Below the pieces are notes generated by a model that did not search any database, was not told where the DNA came from, and saw only the letters and a list, made by a program, of their open reading frames with translations. The position numbers and the translations under genes were made by a program. This document shows positions 35,626 to 44,617 of a DNA stretch of 64,000 nt, one piece after another. Position 1 is the stretch's first letter. Every line of letters begins with the position of its first letter. Source of the DNA: G963674835 sp963674835. GTDB taxonomy: Bacteria > Planctomycetota > Planctomycetia > Pirellulales > Thermoguttaceae. The DNA lies in NCBI GenBank assembly GCA_963674835.2, contig CAXXKC010000003.1, positions 2,170,001 to 2,234,000 of the forward strand. The letters run 5' to 3'.

Positions 35626-35752
35626 CCTTCGTTCGTTCCGATGGATTGCAGCGAGCCATCTAGTGCGTTTCGCACTTGACTGTGGTGTTCGCGGCGGCAT
35701 GTTACTACGGTCTTGAAAGCGAAATACACGCTACAGTCACTCTGAACGCGCT

Positions 35753-35911
35753 CTATCCCACCGTGTCGGCGTCTTCTCGAGCTGCTACCCGTGCCCCTTC
35801 GGGGAGCTCAATCTTAAGACAGACCTCGTCGTCAGTGATCTCCGCCACGGTGATAACAATTTTGCCATCGATAACAACTTCGTCGCCTTCGCCACAATCG
35901 AGCATTCTCAT
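35753..35911 (-). CDS. Very small CsrA-like protein (52 aa)
   Basis: A 52-residue protein too short for routine calling. From residue 6, CGEGDEVVIDGKIVITVAEI aligns with the beta strands of CsrA (GETLMIGDEVTVTVLGV pattern). DDEVCLKIELPEGARVAAREDAD aligns with the central strands and the RNA-binding Arg44 position of CsrA (VAAREDAD against VHREEI). The usual N-terminal LILTR strand, which contributes Arg6/Arg7 in E. coli, is lacking. The start (ATG at 35911) has GGAG 9 bp upstream. CsrA binds GGA-containing mRNA leaders as a dimer. It is a degenerate or specialised member; the region is visibly less GC-rich than its neighbours. Confidence 0.62.
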   Translation of the reverse strand: MRMLDCGEGDEVVIDGKIVITVAEITDDEVCLKIELPEGARVAAREDADTVG

Positions 35912-36264
35912 GATGATTCACTCCAGGATCAGGGACAATCAGCGACCGCTCGGCGAGAGACGCATGAACATGCTGCAAGATGAGGACGTGGCAAGTAGGC
36001 ATGGCGAGATCGGCGGGAGTTGAGAGCCGGCGCTGACCTGGGGATTGTTCCTACAGACCCCGTGATCTTACATCGATCGGCGAGAATTGAAAGCCCCCCT
36101 TTGAACGAGGCGCGGGAGCGTTTTCGGCCAGCATGCGTGCTAGCATGGCCGGACTGCAAGAAACTTTGCGAGCGGTTTTCGGCAGGGAGCTACAACCATC
36201 GAAGGGGTCGGGTGGCGGGCATCGCGCGGCACCGCGGCGATGGAGGGCCCGATGGTCGACGGCG
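35912..36264. other. Intergenic region with a compound hairpin
   Basis: 353 bp between the ends of two minus-strand genes. CGGCCA (36126) and TGGCCG (36147) can pair, with AGCATGCGTGCT inside forming a further 4-bp stem. Several GGA triplets occur on the strand of the CsrA-like gene near its start. No gene was supported. Confidence 0.35.
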
Positions 36265-36930
36265 CTACGATCGGCCGTCGGCGGGCGTTGTGCAGACCGG
36301 AGTCTTACGAAGTGTCGTTTCCAGCGCGGGGTGCTGTCGGCAGATGAGAGTCATATGATCGCGGGTAGCGTTGCGAAAGGCAGCGAGGTTCCGGACGAAT
36401 TCGGCGGCGGTGGCGGCAAAAACACCGTCGCGAACGGCGTTGATCTCGGAGGTCTCGACTTGAAGCACGACTTGCAGCGCTTTTTCGAGCGTGGTCACTG
36501 CGGCGGCGGCTTTTTCAGCGGCGTCCATGACCTGTTCCGCCCGCGGCACGGAGTCGCGCCAGGGCGTGAAGTACTCTTCCTTCCAATGTCCGCGAGCCCC
36601 GGCGACCTGGCAGAGTTCGAGCAGGTCGGCGTGTTGCTGTTCATGCTCGACGAGTGCTCCGAAGAAGCGAGCGTTGACGGGCTCGCGGGCGAAACGCCAA
36701 GCGAATAGCTCGTAGATGCGTTTTGCGCGCAGTTCCAAGTCGACGCACCGTGCCACCAGTTTGGGGATAGGCACGGGCAATTGCCGGAAGAAATCCATCT
36801 CGCCCAGCAGAGCGAGGAAGGTCTGGTTGCGTCGCGCAGTTACGGCACGAAAGAAGATGCGCCACCCGAAGCAGCGGATCGTTGCAATGGGGTGGGTAAG
36901 AATATCCCGAGTACGAATCGCTCCGTCCAC
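36265..36930 (-). CDS. Ferritin-like domain protein
   Basis: A 221-residue helical protein. Its four-helix pattern is ferritin-like: a first Glu in CVDLELRAKRIYELFAWRF, an ExxH in ALVEHEQQHADL, another Glu in LQVETSEINAV and a final helix with RDHM. This resembles rubrerythrin/ferritin-like di-iron proteins, though the last ligand is changed to Asp-His. No Fe-S domain is attached. The GTG start is only moderately supported. Its role could be in redox or iron handling, but nothing nearby confirms this. Confidence 0.65.
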   Translation of the reverse strand: MDGAIRTRDILTHPIATIRCFGWRIFFRAVTARRNQTFLALLGEMDFFRQLPVPIPKLVARCVDLELRAKRIYELFAWRFAREPVNARFFGALVEHEQQHADLLELCQVAGARGHWKEEYFTPWRDSVPRAEQVMDAAEKAAAAVTTLEKALQVVLQVETSEINAVRDGVFAATAAEFVRNLAAFRNATRDHMTLICRQHPALETTLRKTPVCTTPADGRS

Positions 36931-37133
36931 AGCGCCCCCCTGCCACCCAAGGCGGCCATGACCGTTTGCCGACTCGCCTCACGCGTCCCGCCGGATGTCG
37001 GACCCCTTGGGAATACGCAAGGCCAAGGGCATTGGCGGCACTGTCTCTGGAACCGGAGTACTCGCGGTCTATCGCGGCGGAGGCTCCCGCTGTGGGAGTT
37101 TACCGTCGTTCAGGGAATCCAATCGTCGGGTCG

Positions 37134-38066
37134 TTAGTGCATCTCCGTGGCTACGGTACCGATTGCCGGACGGTAGAAATTGAATTGTACGTTGGGATGA
37201 TCGGCCAACAAGGACATGGGCACGGCGGAGTCGGCCAAGCCCTTGGAGATCATGAAGGTCGTCAGCCGCATGCCGAAGGGGTTGTCGTGCATGCCTGCCT
37301 GCCAAATCGATACCTTTTCGGCTTTCCAGGTTTCGACCGGACCGACGGTGACCGCATGGGTGGGTACCAAGGAGAGTTGGCCGCCGCCGGAGGTGCGCGC
37401 GTTTTGCATAATGGTGACCGGATGCAATTCCGTCACGCGGGTGCAGAGTTTTCGGAATTCGGCTGGTGTGGGCGGGTCGTCTTTGTACTTGCCTTTGCGG
37501 CGCGGGGGGTCGTTGAAAGCCCAGTGCTTGATGTCGCCCTGCCCGCCCTGCATGACCAGGCAACGGACCTGGTCGAAGGACTTGGAGAAGGCCTTCAGGT
37601 CGCCGGTGGGGAAATGCAAGTGGTCGTCGGACATGCGCAGCTTGCGGTTGATGCGCTTGAAACACATGTCCATGTCGGCTTTGGCGAAGCTCAACGGGTG
37701 TTCGGTCGGCACGGGCACGTCCTGCTCGTCCACCCATTCGTCCATGCCCCAGAAATGGGCCTTGCGGACGTCCAGCTCGAGGTCGTTGACCAGCCGGGCG
37801 ACCAGCGGCAACTGCTCGGTGGGGCCGATCGGTCCGCAGATGCCGCACGGTTTGTCGTCGGTCGACTGCCGCCAGGCGGTCAAGTACTCGAGCGCTTCGG
37901 CGAGGTAGAACTCCTGCAGCGTGTCGTACATGACCACCTTGAACCCGGGCCGCGAGAGCTTTTCCATGTCGCGGACGGTGAGGCGCGCGACATCGGCCAG
38001 CAGTTGGGGGTCCAGAGTCGTGTAGTCCCACCAGTCGGGAGCAACTTTGCTAATCGGGCGAACCAT
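37134..38066 (-). CDS. NagB-like (glucosamine-6-phosphate deaminase family) protein
   Basis: A 310-residue member of the NagB/RpiA/phosphogluconolactonase fold. Family landmarks are ICGPIGPTEQLP in the phosphate-binding place, FWGMDEWVDE matching the FNMDEY motif that holds the catalytic Asp of NagB, QGGQGDIKHWAFNDP like the GGIGxDGHIAFNEP box, and AVTVGPVETWKAEKV. Substitutions in the phosphate loop suggest an altered substrate. GAGGAG lies 7 bp before the start. It lies 35 bp downstream of a PIG-L deacetylase gene, so together they could deacetylate and then deaminate an amino sugar derivative. Confidence 0.85.
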   Translation of the reverse strand: MVRPISKVAPDWWDYTTLDPQLLADVARLTVRDMEKLSRPGFKVVMYDTLQEFYLAEALEYLTAWRQSTDDKPCGICGPIGPTEQLPLVARLVNDLELDVRKAHFWGMDEWVDEQDVPVPTEHPLSFAKADMDMCFKRINRKLRMSDDHLHFPTGDLKAFSKSFDQVRCLVMQGGQGDIKHWAFNDPPRRKGKYKDDPPTPAEFRKLCTRVTELHPVTIMQNARTSGGGQLSLVPTHAVTVGPVETWKAEKVSIWQAGMHDNPFGMRLTTFMISKGLADSAVPMSLLADHPNVQFNFYRPAIGTVATEMH

Positions 38067-38101
38067 CGAAGGTCTCCTCGTTGCTGCGAAGTCGTTAGTC
38101 G

Positions 38102-38875
38102 CTATACCACGAGCGTCTCGCCGGAGCCGAACATGGCGGCCAGCAGATCCTCGCGCGGATAGGCATGCCCACGGTGCTGCACGAACGCTTCGGCCGCAGC
38201 CGTGCCGATCTGGCTGCCGCGCGCGGTCGAATGCCGCCGCATCGATTCTACGTATTCATCCATTCCGTGATGCGCCAGGAGCCACTCGCGCTGGCTGGCG
38301 TGACAGGAGAGCATCTCGGCTTTCTTTTCCATCTGGGAGGAAATGTCGACGTAGGTGGTCGGCTGGACGGGATGCCCGAACGGATCGATCCCTTCGACGG
38401 GATCGCAGTAATAGAGGTAAGGAACATCTGAGCCTGGCTTCAGCGGCACGTCGGAGACGTTCGGCGCGCCGTAGACGAAGGTCGCCGCGCGGGCCACGAG
38501 GGAGGCCTGCTCGTGGTCGAGCATGTAGTCTTTCGGGGCATTGGCGAAGACGAGCGAGGGGACAACCCGCCGAAAGAGGTCGTAGGCTTTGCGGAGCGTC
38601 ACTTTGTCGTAGACGATGAAGCCGTCTTTTTCGTCGAGGCAGTGATAGGTGCCGCCGATCATCTCGACCGCACGGGTCGCTTCCTTGGTACGGATGCTGC
38701 TGATATCCCAGCGATTGTAGACGTTGGTGCCGCAGTCGCCCGGCGCCGCGGTGGCGATGTGGACTTTCCAGCCGCGTTCGGCGAGGCGAATGAGGGTGCC
38801 GGCGCAGAGAAATTCGGCGTCGTCGGGGTGGGCCATGAAGGCCAAGACCGTTCGATTTTCAGGCTCTTTCATCAT
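38102..38875 (-). CDS. PIG-L family N-deacetylase
   Basis: A 257-residue zinc-dependent deacetylase: MAHPDDAEFLCAG (His16, Asp18 and Asp19 with the chosen start) forms the metal/catalytic box, and DHEQASLVARAATFV provides the third ligand His. The fold is the LmbE/PIG-L type, which removes acetyl groups from N-acetylglucosamine-containing substrates. The ATG at 38875 is preferred, because a GTG nine codons upstream has no better ribosome site. It precedes the NagB-like gene by 35 bp on the same strand. Divergent from a Gfo/Idh gene by about 320 bp. Confidence 0.9.
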   Translation of the reverse strand: MMKEPENRTVLAFMAHPDDAEFLCAGTLIRLAERGWKVHIATAAPGDCGTNVYNRWDISSIRTKEATRAVEMIGGTYHCLDEKDGFIVYDKVTLRKAYDLFRRVVPSLVFANAPKDYMLDHEQASLVARAATFVYGAPNVSDVPLKPGSDVPYLYYCDPVEGIDPFGHPVQPTTYVDISSQMEKKAEMLSCHASQREWLLAHHGMDEYVESMRRHSTARGSQIGTAAAEAFVQHRGHAYPREDLLAAMFGSGETLVV

Positions 38876-39198
38876 CGTGCCGCATACGGAACCGTGGGCC
38901 ACTGAACAGGATATCTCGCGAGTTCTTCAGTATAGCGATCGCCGATGCGATCACAACAGGGAGGCGGCGAAGCGGTAGAAATGGCCCTCTGTGAGCGGAA
39001 GAGGCGTCGGGTATCTTGCTTCCCGTGGCATTCTACGGCAGAATTCAACTCCAACGAAGATCGCAAGATAGGTTATTGATGCCGGCGCAGCCAACGATCG
39101 CGATTCATGCCGGATATCGGCGGAAACAGCTGGAATCTGGGGCCCCGGCTGCCGCTCGACGCGCATTGGTAATGCAGGCCTCCATAGGAGAATGACCG
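38876..39198. other. Divergent intergenic region
   Basis: 323 bp between the deacetylase operon and the oxidoreductase operon. AGGAG for the oxidoreductase is at its right end. No gene or repeat was recognised. Confidence 0.4.
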
Positions 39199-40224
39199 GT
39201 GAAAAATGGCAAGCTCGGGGTGGCCATTCACGGTGTGGGGCAGGTGGCGTATGCCCATGCCGCGAGTTGGCTGAACAGCGCGAAGGCCGAGATCGTGTGG
39301 GTGACCAGCCGCCGCCGGGAGTCTGCCCAGAGGCTGGCGGACCGTTTCGGCCTGGAGTGTGCCGTGGGCGACGATTTCGAGGAGGTGCTGCGCGACCCAC
39401 AGGTGGACATTGTGAACCTGAGCGGTCCGAGCAACGTTCACACGCCGCAGGGGATCGCCGCGGTCGAAGCCGGCAAGCACATCCTCATCGAGAAACCGAT
39501 GTGCCTGACGATGGAGGAGAACCGGGCGCTGCGCGACGCAGTGGGACGGGCGGGCGTGAAGAGCGTGGTGAGCTTCGTTCTGCGTTGGAACCCGCTGTTG
39601 GAGAATATCAAGGCGTTGCTGGCCGCCAAGGCGATCGGCGAACTGTTTTTCGTGGAGGTCGACTACTGGCACGGTCTGAGCGAGCGGTGGCACGCTTTCG
39701 ACTGGGGCCGGTCGCCCGAGGGTGGCGGAAGCGCCATGCTGACCGGCGGCTGCCATGCGGTCGACGCGATCCGCTGGTTCGCCGGGCAGGAGGTGGTCGA
39801 GGTGTCGGCCTTCGGCAACAATCACAAGGGCAAGTTCGTATACGACGCCAACATGGTGGCCATTCTTCGTTTCGCGAACGGGGCGATCGGCAAGACGTCG
39901 ACCCTATTCGATGCGGAGATGCCGTATCAGTTCAACATTGACCTCGTCGGCACGGAGGGCACGTTGAGGGACAATCGGGTTTGGTCGAAGCGGCTGTTTC
40001 CCGGTCAGACAGGCTGGACGACGATGCAGACGATTATGCCCGACTCGGCCGCCGTCGAGCATCATCCGTTCGACGCGGAGGTGAACCACCTGGTCGACTG
40101 CATCCTGGAGGACCGGCGATCGCACTGCGACGTGGCCGACGCCTATCACACGCACGAAGTCTGCCTGGCCATCGACCGTTCGGCGGCCCAAGGTGGTGCC
40201 CCGGTGAGGCTCCCGCTGTCGTAA
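39199..40224 (+). CDS. Cytoplasmic Gfo/Idh/MocA family oxidoreductase
   Basis: A 341-residue dehydrogenase-like protein without an export signal. Rossmann motif GVAIHGVGQVAYAHA (GxGxxA-type), EKP in HILIEKPMCLT, and the catalytic-region motif GGGSAMLTGGCHAVDAIRW with the family's Asp/His pattern. It likely oxidises or reduces a sugar or cyclitol using NAD(P). GTG start with AGGAG 8 bp upstream. It precedes a UroD-like gene by 8 bp, and lies divergent from a PIG-L/NagB-like pair, suggesting a common sugar pathway. Confidence 0.9.
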   Translation: MKNGKLGVAIHGVGQVAYAHAASWLNSAKAEIVWVTSRRRESAQRLADRFGLECAVGDDFEEVLRDPQVDIVNLSGPSNVHTPQGIAAVEAGKHILIEKPMCLTMEENRALRDAVGRAGVKSVVSFVLRWNPLLENIKALLAAKAIGELFFVEVDYWHGLSERWHAFDWGRSPEGGGSAMLTGGCHAVDAIRWFAGQEVVEVSAFGNNHKGKFVYDANMVAILRFANGAIGKTSTLFDAEMPYQFNIDLVGTEGTLRDNRVWSKRLFPGQTGWTTMQTIMPDSAAVEHHPFDAEVNHLVDCILEDRRSHCDVADAYHTHEVCLAIDRSAAQGGAPVRLPLS

Positions 40225-40232
40225 GGAATGTC

Positions 40233-41282
40233 ATGACTCCCCGCGAACGCTGGCTGGCGATCCTCCATCGCCAGCAGACAGACCGTATCCCGACCGATTA
40301 CCAGGCGACGCCCGAGGTGACCTCGCGTCTGTTGCGGGACCTAGATTGTACGGATGAGGCGGCGCTGTGGAAGAGACTGCACATCGACCGGCGTCGGATT
40401 CTGCAGCCGCAGTGGAGGTTGCCGCATCATCCGGACGATCCGCAGGCCGATATGTGGGGGATTCAGTATCGCAAGGCGGATTACGGCAGCGGCACCTATG
40501 ACGAGCCGTGTTACTTGCCGCTGGCCGAGGTCGACAGCGTGGCGGAGATCGATGCCCATCACTGGCCTTCGGCGGACGATTTCGACTATGGCGTCATCGC
40601 GGAGGAACTGGAACGCGACGACGGGATCTATCCGATCCACGTGGGGACGTACGAGCCGTTCCTGCTGTACGGTTATATGCGGGGGCTGGAGCGAGCGTTT
40701 GAGGATTTGCTGGTACGCCCAGAAATCGCCGACGCGGTGCTGGGACACATCTTTGATTTCTATATCGAGCACCACCGGCGGTGTTTCGAGGCCGGCGGCG
40801 GGCAGATCGACACGACCTTCGTGGCCGAGGACCTGGGCGCTCAGACCGGGCCGCTGATCAGCCTGGGCACGTATCGGCGTTTTTTGATGCCGAATCAGAA
40901 GCGGATGGCCGATTTGGCGCGGAGTTTCGGCATCCACGTGATGTATCACACCGATGGAGCCGCGGGCATCTTCCTGCCCGACCTGATCGACGTGGTCGGC
41001 ATCGAGATCCTCAACCCGATTCAATGGCGATGCGCGGGCATGGAGCGCGAGCGGTTGGTGGCCGAGTTCGGCGACCGGGTCATCTTTCACGGTTCGATCG
41101 ACAATCAGCAGACGCTTGCGTTCGGTAGCGTGGACGACGTGGTGCGCGAGGTGCGCGAGAGTATCGAGATCTATCGCGGCGCGCGGTGGATTTGCGCTCC
41201 GTGCCACAATCTGCAGCCGATCACGCCGACGGAGAACGTGGTCGCGATGTACGAGACGATCCACGAGTTCGGCGGCGGTTGA
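40233..41282 (+). CDS. UroD-superfamily protein (methyltransferase-like)
   Basis: A 349-residue UroD-superfamily barrel starting MTPRERWLAILHRQQTDRIP, with AAGGA 6 bp before the ATG. The metal region is MYHTDGAAG, so the His-x-Cys of MtaA-like enzymes is His-x-Asp here, and CAPCHNLQPITPTENV contributes a Cys near the third ligand position. This differs from the relative at 5.5 kb (His-x-Cys, no third Cys). It is probably not haem UroD, but a cobalamin- or demethylation-linked enzyme of unknown substrate. It is cotranscribed after the oxidoreductase. Confidence 0.83.
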   Translation: MTPRERWLAILHRQQTDRIPTDYQATPEVTSRLLRDLDCTDEAALWKRLHIDRRRILQPQWRLPHHPDDPQADMWGIQYRKADYGSGTYDEPCYLPLAEVDSVAEIDAHHWPSADDFDYGVIAEELERDDGIYPIHVGTYEPFLLYGYMRGLERAFEDLLVRPEIADAVLGHIFDFYIEHHRRCFEAGGGQIDTTFVAEDLGAQTGPLISLGTYRRFLMPNQKRMADLARSFGIHVMYHTDGAAGIFLPDLIDVVGIEILNPIQWRCAGMERERLVAEFGDRVIFHGSIDNQQTLAFGSVDDVVREVRESIEIYRGARWICAPCHNLQPITPTENVVAMYETIHEFGGG

Positions 41283-41305
41283 GCCGGGATCGCGCCGCGG
41301 CGGTC

Positions 41306-42193
41306 TCAGGTTCCTTCGGCGTTCAGACGCTGGCAGTACTCGCGCCAGCGTTTCATGGAGCGGACGAGGTTGTCGCGTTTGTCGCCGGGGATGGCGTAGC
41401 ACTGCAGGCCGATGGGACCGCGGTAGCCGACGCGGCGGAGCGTTTGCAAGAAGCCGTAGACGTCGTACGAGCCGCGGTCGAGCGTTTGGATGATGCGGTC
41501 CCAGCCGCCTTCGGTGTCGGCGCCGTTGATGGTGACCAGCATGAGCCGCGGGAGGGCGAGTTTCAGCCGCGACTGGAGATCGGTGGGGCCGTCCTGTTTG
41601 ATCCAGTGGCAGAGGTTGAACGTGACGCCGACGTTGGGGCGGTCGACTCGGTCGGCGATCCGCACGGCGTCTTCAACGCGGGCAATGTAGAAGCCGACGT
41701 GGGGATAGAGGGCGACTCGCAGGCCGGACTTTGCGGCCATTTCGCCGACCTCGCGGACGATTTGAACGGCCCGATCGTCGCCGGCGGTCGACGCCGAGGG
41801 GAACTTCGTGCCCATTACATATAGCCAGATGATGGTCTGGCGGCCTTTGAGCGCGGCGATGGCGGCCGGCAGGAGCGGATCATACTTGGGCTGGCCGGGA
41901 TCCACGCTGGCGCCGAGGTAGAGGGCGACCATCTTCAGGCCATGGGCGTCGAGCGCCTTGAGCATCTCCGGAATCTGTTGGCCGCCTGACGGGGCAATTC
42001 CACTGTAGCCGAGCTCGTCGAGCAATCCAGCCTGGGCTTCGGGCGTGGGATAGGCGGGACCTGTGACGCCGTTGCTCAAAACGAACAGGGGGCACGCGCG
42101 GTCCCCTTTCTCGGCGGCGCGGGTGGGGCTGGCAAGACACGCCATGATGGCCACGACTGCAAGGGCAGTCACCAGCGAAGACCGGCAAGACAT
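41306..42193 (-). CDS. Exported sugar phosphate isomerase/epimerase-like TIM barrel
   Basis: A 295-residue xylose-isomerase-like (AP_endonuc_2) barrel with a Sec signal peptide (MSCRSSLVTALAVVAIMACL, cleavage after TRA). Core strings are YPTPEAQAGLLDELGYSGIA, SGLRVALYPHVGFYI, NVGVTFNLCHWIKQDG and RLMLVTINGADTEGGWD. Metal ligands Glu/Asp/His typical of the fold are only partly clear. AGGAG lies 7 bp upstream. Members isomerise or epimerise sugars, usually in the cytoplasm; the signal peptide is unusual but common in planctomycetes. It is convergent with the UroD-like gene. Confidence 0.85.
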   Translation of the reverse strand: MSCRSSLVTALAVVAIMACLASPTRAAEKGDRACPLFVLSNGVTGPAYPTPEAQAGLLDELGYSGIAPSGGQQIPEMLKALDAHGLKMVALYLGASVDPGQPKYDPLLPAAIAALKGRQTIIWLYVMGTKFPSASTAGDDRAVQIVREVGEMAAKSGLRVALYPHVGFYIARVEDAVRIADRVDRPNVGVTFNLCHWIKQDGPTDLQSRLKLALPRLMLVTINGADTEGGWDRIIQTLDRGSYDVYGFLQTLRRVGYRGPIGLQCYAIPGDKRDNLVRSMKRWREYCQRLNAEGT

Positions 42194-42380
42194 GATTGTT
42201 CTCCTGGCATCGGCGGATATCGTACAGGCCGCTCAACGCGGCGCAAACCGGGTGTCACTATGATCTTGGTCGGCCGGGGCCGGCGTGTCAACCAATGGGC
42301 CACTTTGCAGGGAACACGACCTTCGAGTATTCTGTCCAGTGTGGGACTGTCCAACTCCGGCTGCAAGCGAGGTGATCGCC

Positions 42381-43346
42381 ATGAACTCCCCACCGGCTGT
42401 TCGAGAGAGGGTTGCTTCGCGACGTGCGTTTCTGAAGGTGGGGATGGCCGGGTTGGGAGTCTCGTCGATGGCGATGGCGCGTCTGTTGGGCGGTGAGTCG
42501 GCGGAGGCCAAGACGGACGGTTTCATCGACGCGCATGTGCACGTTTGGACGCCCGATGTAAAACGCTATCCGCCAGTACCGGCGCGCGCCGGCAAGCCGT
42601 TGGTCGTGGCGAGCTTCACACCGGAGGAGTTCTTTGCCCAGGCACAGCCGTGTGGCGTTCGCCGGGCGGTTCTGATTCAGTACAGTTACTACGGCTTCGA
42701 CAATAGTTACCTGTTGGACTCGATGAAGCGCTTTCCGGGCGTCTTTTCGGGCGTGGCCGACATTGATGTTGGCGGTCGAGCTGGGGAAGCCATGTTGGCG
42801 CTGGCGGCGCAAGGGATTCGAGGATTTCGGCTGCGACCCGGCGAGGCGTCGCCTCAGGAGTGGCTGACCGACGCGGCGTCGCAAAGCATGTGGAAGTGTG
42901 CGGCCGACCACGGATTGGCGGTGTGCCCGTTGATCGATCCAGAGTATCTGCCGGCTTTGCAGCGCATGTGCCGGCGGCTTCCCGACACGCCGGTGGTGGT
43001 GGACCATTTCGCGCGGATCGGCGTTGACGGCAAGATCCGAGAGGCGGACGTGGCTCGGCTGTGCGAGCTGGCCGCCTGCAAACGCGTTTGCGTAAAGGTA
43101 TCGGCGTTTTCCGCGCTGGGCGCGAAGCGGGCGCCCTATTTGGATTTGGCGGACATGATTCGCCGGCTGCTGGATCGATTTGGGCCGGAGCGGCTGATGT
43201 GGGGAACGGACAGCCCATTCCAGACTACGGGAGATCACACGTATCGCGACTCGTCGGAGCTGATTCGCAGTCGCTTGGATTTTCTTTCGGCGGGGGATCG
43301 TGAGTGGATGCTGCGCAGGTCGGCTGAGAGGATGTTCTTCGGGTGA
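42381..43346 (+). CDS. Exported amidohydrolase (lactonase-type TIM barrel)
   Basis: A 321-residue amidohydrolase of the 2-pyrone-4,6-dicarboxylate/fuconolactone lactonase type. The start at 42381 has GAGGTG upstream. A twin-arginine motif (SRRAFLKVG) and hydrophobic stretch (to about residue 40) direct export. The metal motif is FIDAHVHVW; later landmarks are PVVVDHFARIG and MWGTDSPFQTTG (catalytic Asp). It probably opens a sugar lactone or similar ring. The M28 peptidase gene begins about 40 bp later on the same strand. Confidence 0.86.
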   Translation: MNSPPAVRERVASRRAFLKVGMAGLGVSSMAMARLLGGESAEAKTDGFIDAHVHVWTPDVKRYPPVPARAGKPLVVASFTPEEFFAQAQPCGVRRAVLIQYSYYGFDNSYLLDSMKRFPGVFSGVADIDVGGRAGEAMLALAAQGIRGFRLRPGEASPQEWLTDAASQSMWKCAADHGLAVCPLIDPEYLPALQRMCRRLPDTPVVVDHFARIGVDGKIREADVARLCELAACKRVCVKVSAFSALGAKRAPYLDLADMIRRLLDRFGPERLMWGTDSPFQTTGDHTYRDSSELIRSRLDFLSAGDREWMLRRSAERMFFG

Positions 43347-43387
43347 TGATTGTGGTCCGGCGGAAAGCAAGTGAGGGAAGGTCTGTG

Positions 43388-44560
43388 ATGCTGAAGCATA
43401 ACCTACGGGGGATGAGGTGGCGGGCGGGCGTGCTGGCCGTCGTCGTGGTGGCGGCGGCGGTCGGCGGGGAGAAGGCGGCGGAAGAGGCGGCGGCCGAGGC
43501 GCGGTTGAGGGAGACGGTTGCGTACCTTGCGTCGGATGAATTGGAAGGACGCGGATTGGGGACCAAGGGGATCGACCTGGCGGCCGACTATATTGCCGCG
43601 CAGTTCACGAAGTTGGGTCTGAAGACGGATCTCGTCGACGGCAAGCCTTTTCAGGTCTTCCCGATCAATCTTTCGACCGAAGATGGGCGCTTGCAGGTGA
43701 ACTGGAAGGTAATCCTCGGCAAGACGAAGAAGCCGGCCACCGAGTCGGCCGACTCGGACCAGGCGGCTGGCCCGCCAAAAACGGTGGGAGTGGCCAGGAA
43801 CGTGTTGGCCGTTCTCGAGGGTGAGGGGCCACGGGCGGACGAGGCGGTCTTGATCGGCGCGCATTACGATCACTTGGGGAAGCACCCGGGTCAGGATGGC
43901 AAGTTGTCGATCTACAACGGCGCGAACGACAATGCGTCGGGCGTGGCGACGATGCTGGAGGTTTCCCATATTCTGGCTACGCGGTCGAAGAAGCTTCCGC
44001 GACGCGTGGTCTTTGCGGCGTTTTCGGCGGAGGAGCGCGGCATGGTGGGCAGTTTCTACTATGTGAACCATCCGCTGGTGCCGCTGGAGAAGACAGTCGC
44101 CATGATCAACCTGGACATGGTCGGCTGTCCCAAAGCAGACGCGCTGGCGGCGGCCGGTCGGCAGAGTTCGCCGATGTTTGCCGAGTTGGCAAATCGAATC
44201 GGGAAGGAACATCACCTGACGTTGGCCGAGTTGCCGAGCAAGCTGACCGGCAGCGACCATCTGCCGTTCTACGGCGAGCAGATTCCGTCGCTTCATTTCA
44301 TGACGACGGGCGGTTTCGCCGACTATCATCGCCCAAGCGACGATTCGGACAAGCTAGACTACGGGTGGATGGAGCGGGTGGCGTCGATGGTGGCGGACCT
44401 GACGGTAGCCATGGCCGAGGCATCGGAGCGGCCTACGTTTGTCGAGGACAAGATGAGCGACGTGTTAACGCGCGGCGCCGTGCACTTTTGGGGCAGCATT
44501 ACGTCGCCGAAACCTCGGGCGAAGCGAGCGCCGCCCAAGGTCGACCATGCGGAGAACTAG
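43388..44560 (+). CDS. Secreted M28-family zinc peptidase
   Basis: A 390-residue metallopeptidase. ATG at 43388 has GAGGGAAGG 7 bp upstream and gives a signal peptide (MLKHNLRGMRWRAGVLAVVV). M28 zinc ligands are visible in order: His and Asp in GAHYDHLGK, Asp in ANDNASGVA, Glu pair in SAEERGMVGS, Asp in INLDMVGCP and His in DYHRPSDDSDK. It is likely an aminopeptidase acting outside the cytoplasm. A start overlapping the previous stop is possible but lacks a ribosome site. Confidence 0.93.
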   Translation: MLKHNLRGMRWRAGVLAVVVVAAAVGGEKAAEEAAAEARLRETVAYLASDELEGRGLGTKGIDLAADYIAAQFTKLGLKTDLVDGKPFQVFPINLSTEDGRLQVNWKVILGKTKKPATESADSDQAAGPPKTVGVARNVLAVLEGEGPRADEAVLIGAHYDHLGKHPGQDGKLSIYNGANDNASGVATMLEVSHILATRSKKLPRRVVFAAFSAEERGMVGSFYYVNHPLVPLEKTVAMINLDMVGCPKADALAAAGRQSSPMFAELANRIGKEHHLTLAELPSKLTGSDHLPFYGEQIPSLHFMTTGGFADYHRPSDDSDKLDYGWMERVASMVADLTVAMAEASERPTFVEDKMSDVLTRGAVHFWGSITSPKPRAKRAPPKVDHAEN

Positions 44561-44617
44561 GGTCTTGGCGAGGCAATGCTGCGCCGACGGTGCGCGGGCT
44601 GTGGCGTTGGATCGAGG

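Noticed and set aside
35676..36023. 115-codon plus-strand frame opposite the CsrA-like gene
   Set aside because: Its Ser-rich text has no domain or ribosome site, while the opposite strand gives a CsrA pattern with a ribosome site.
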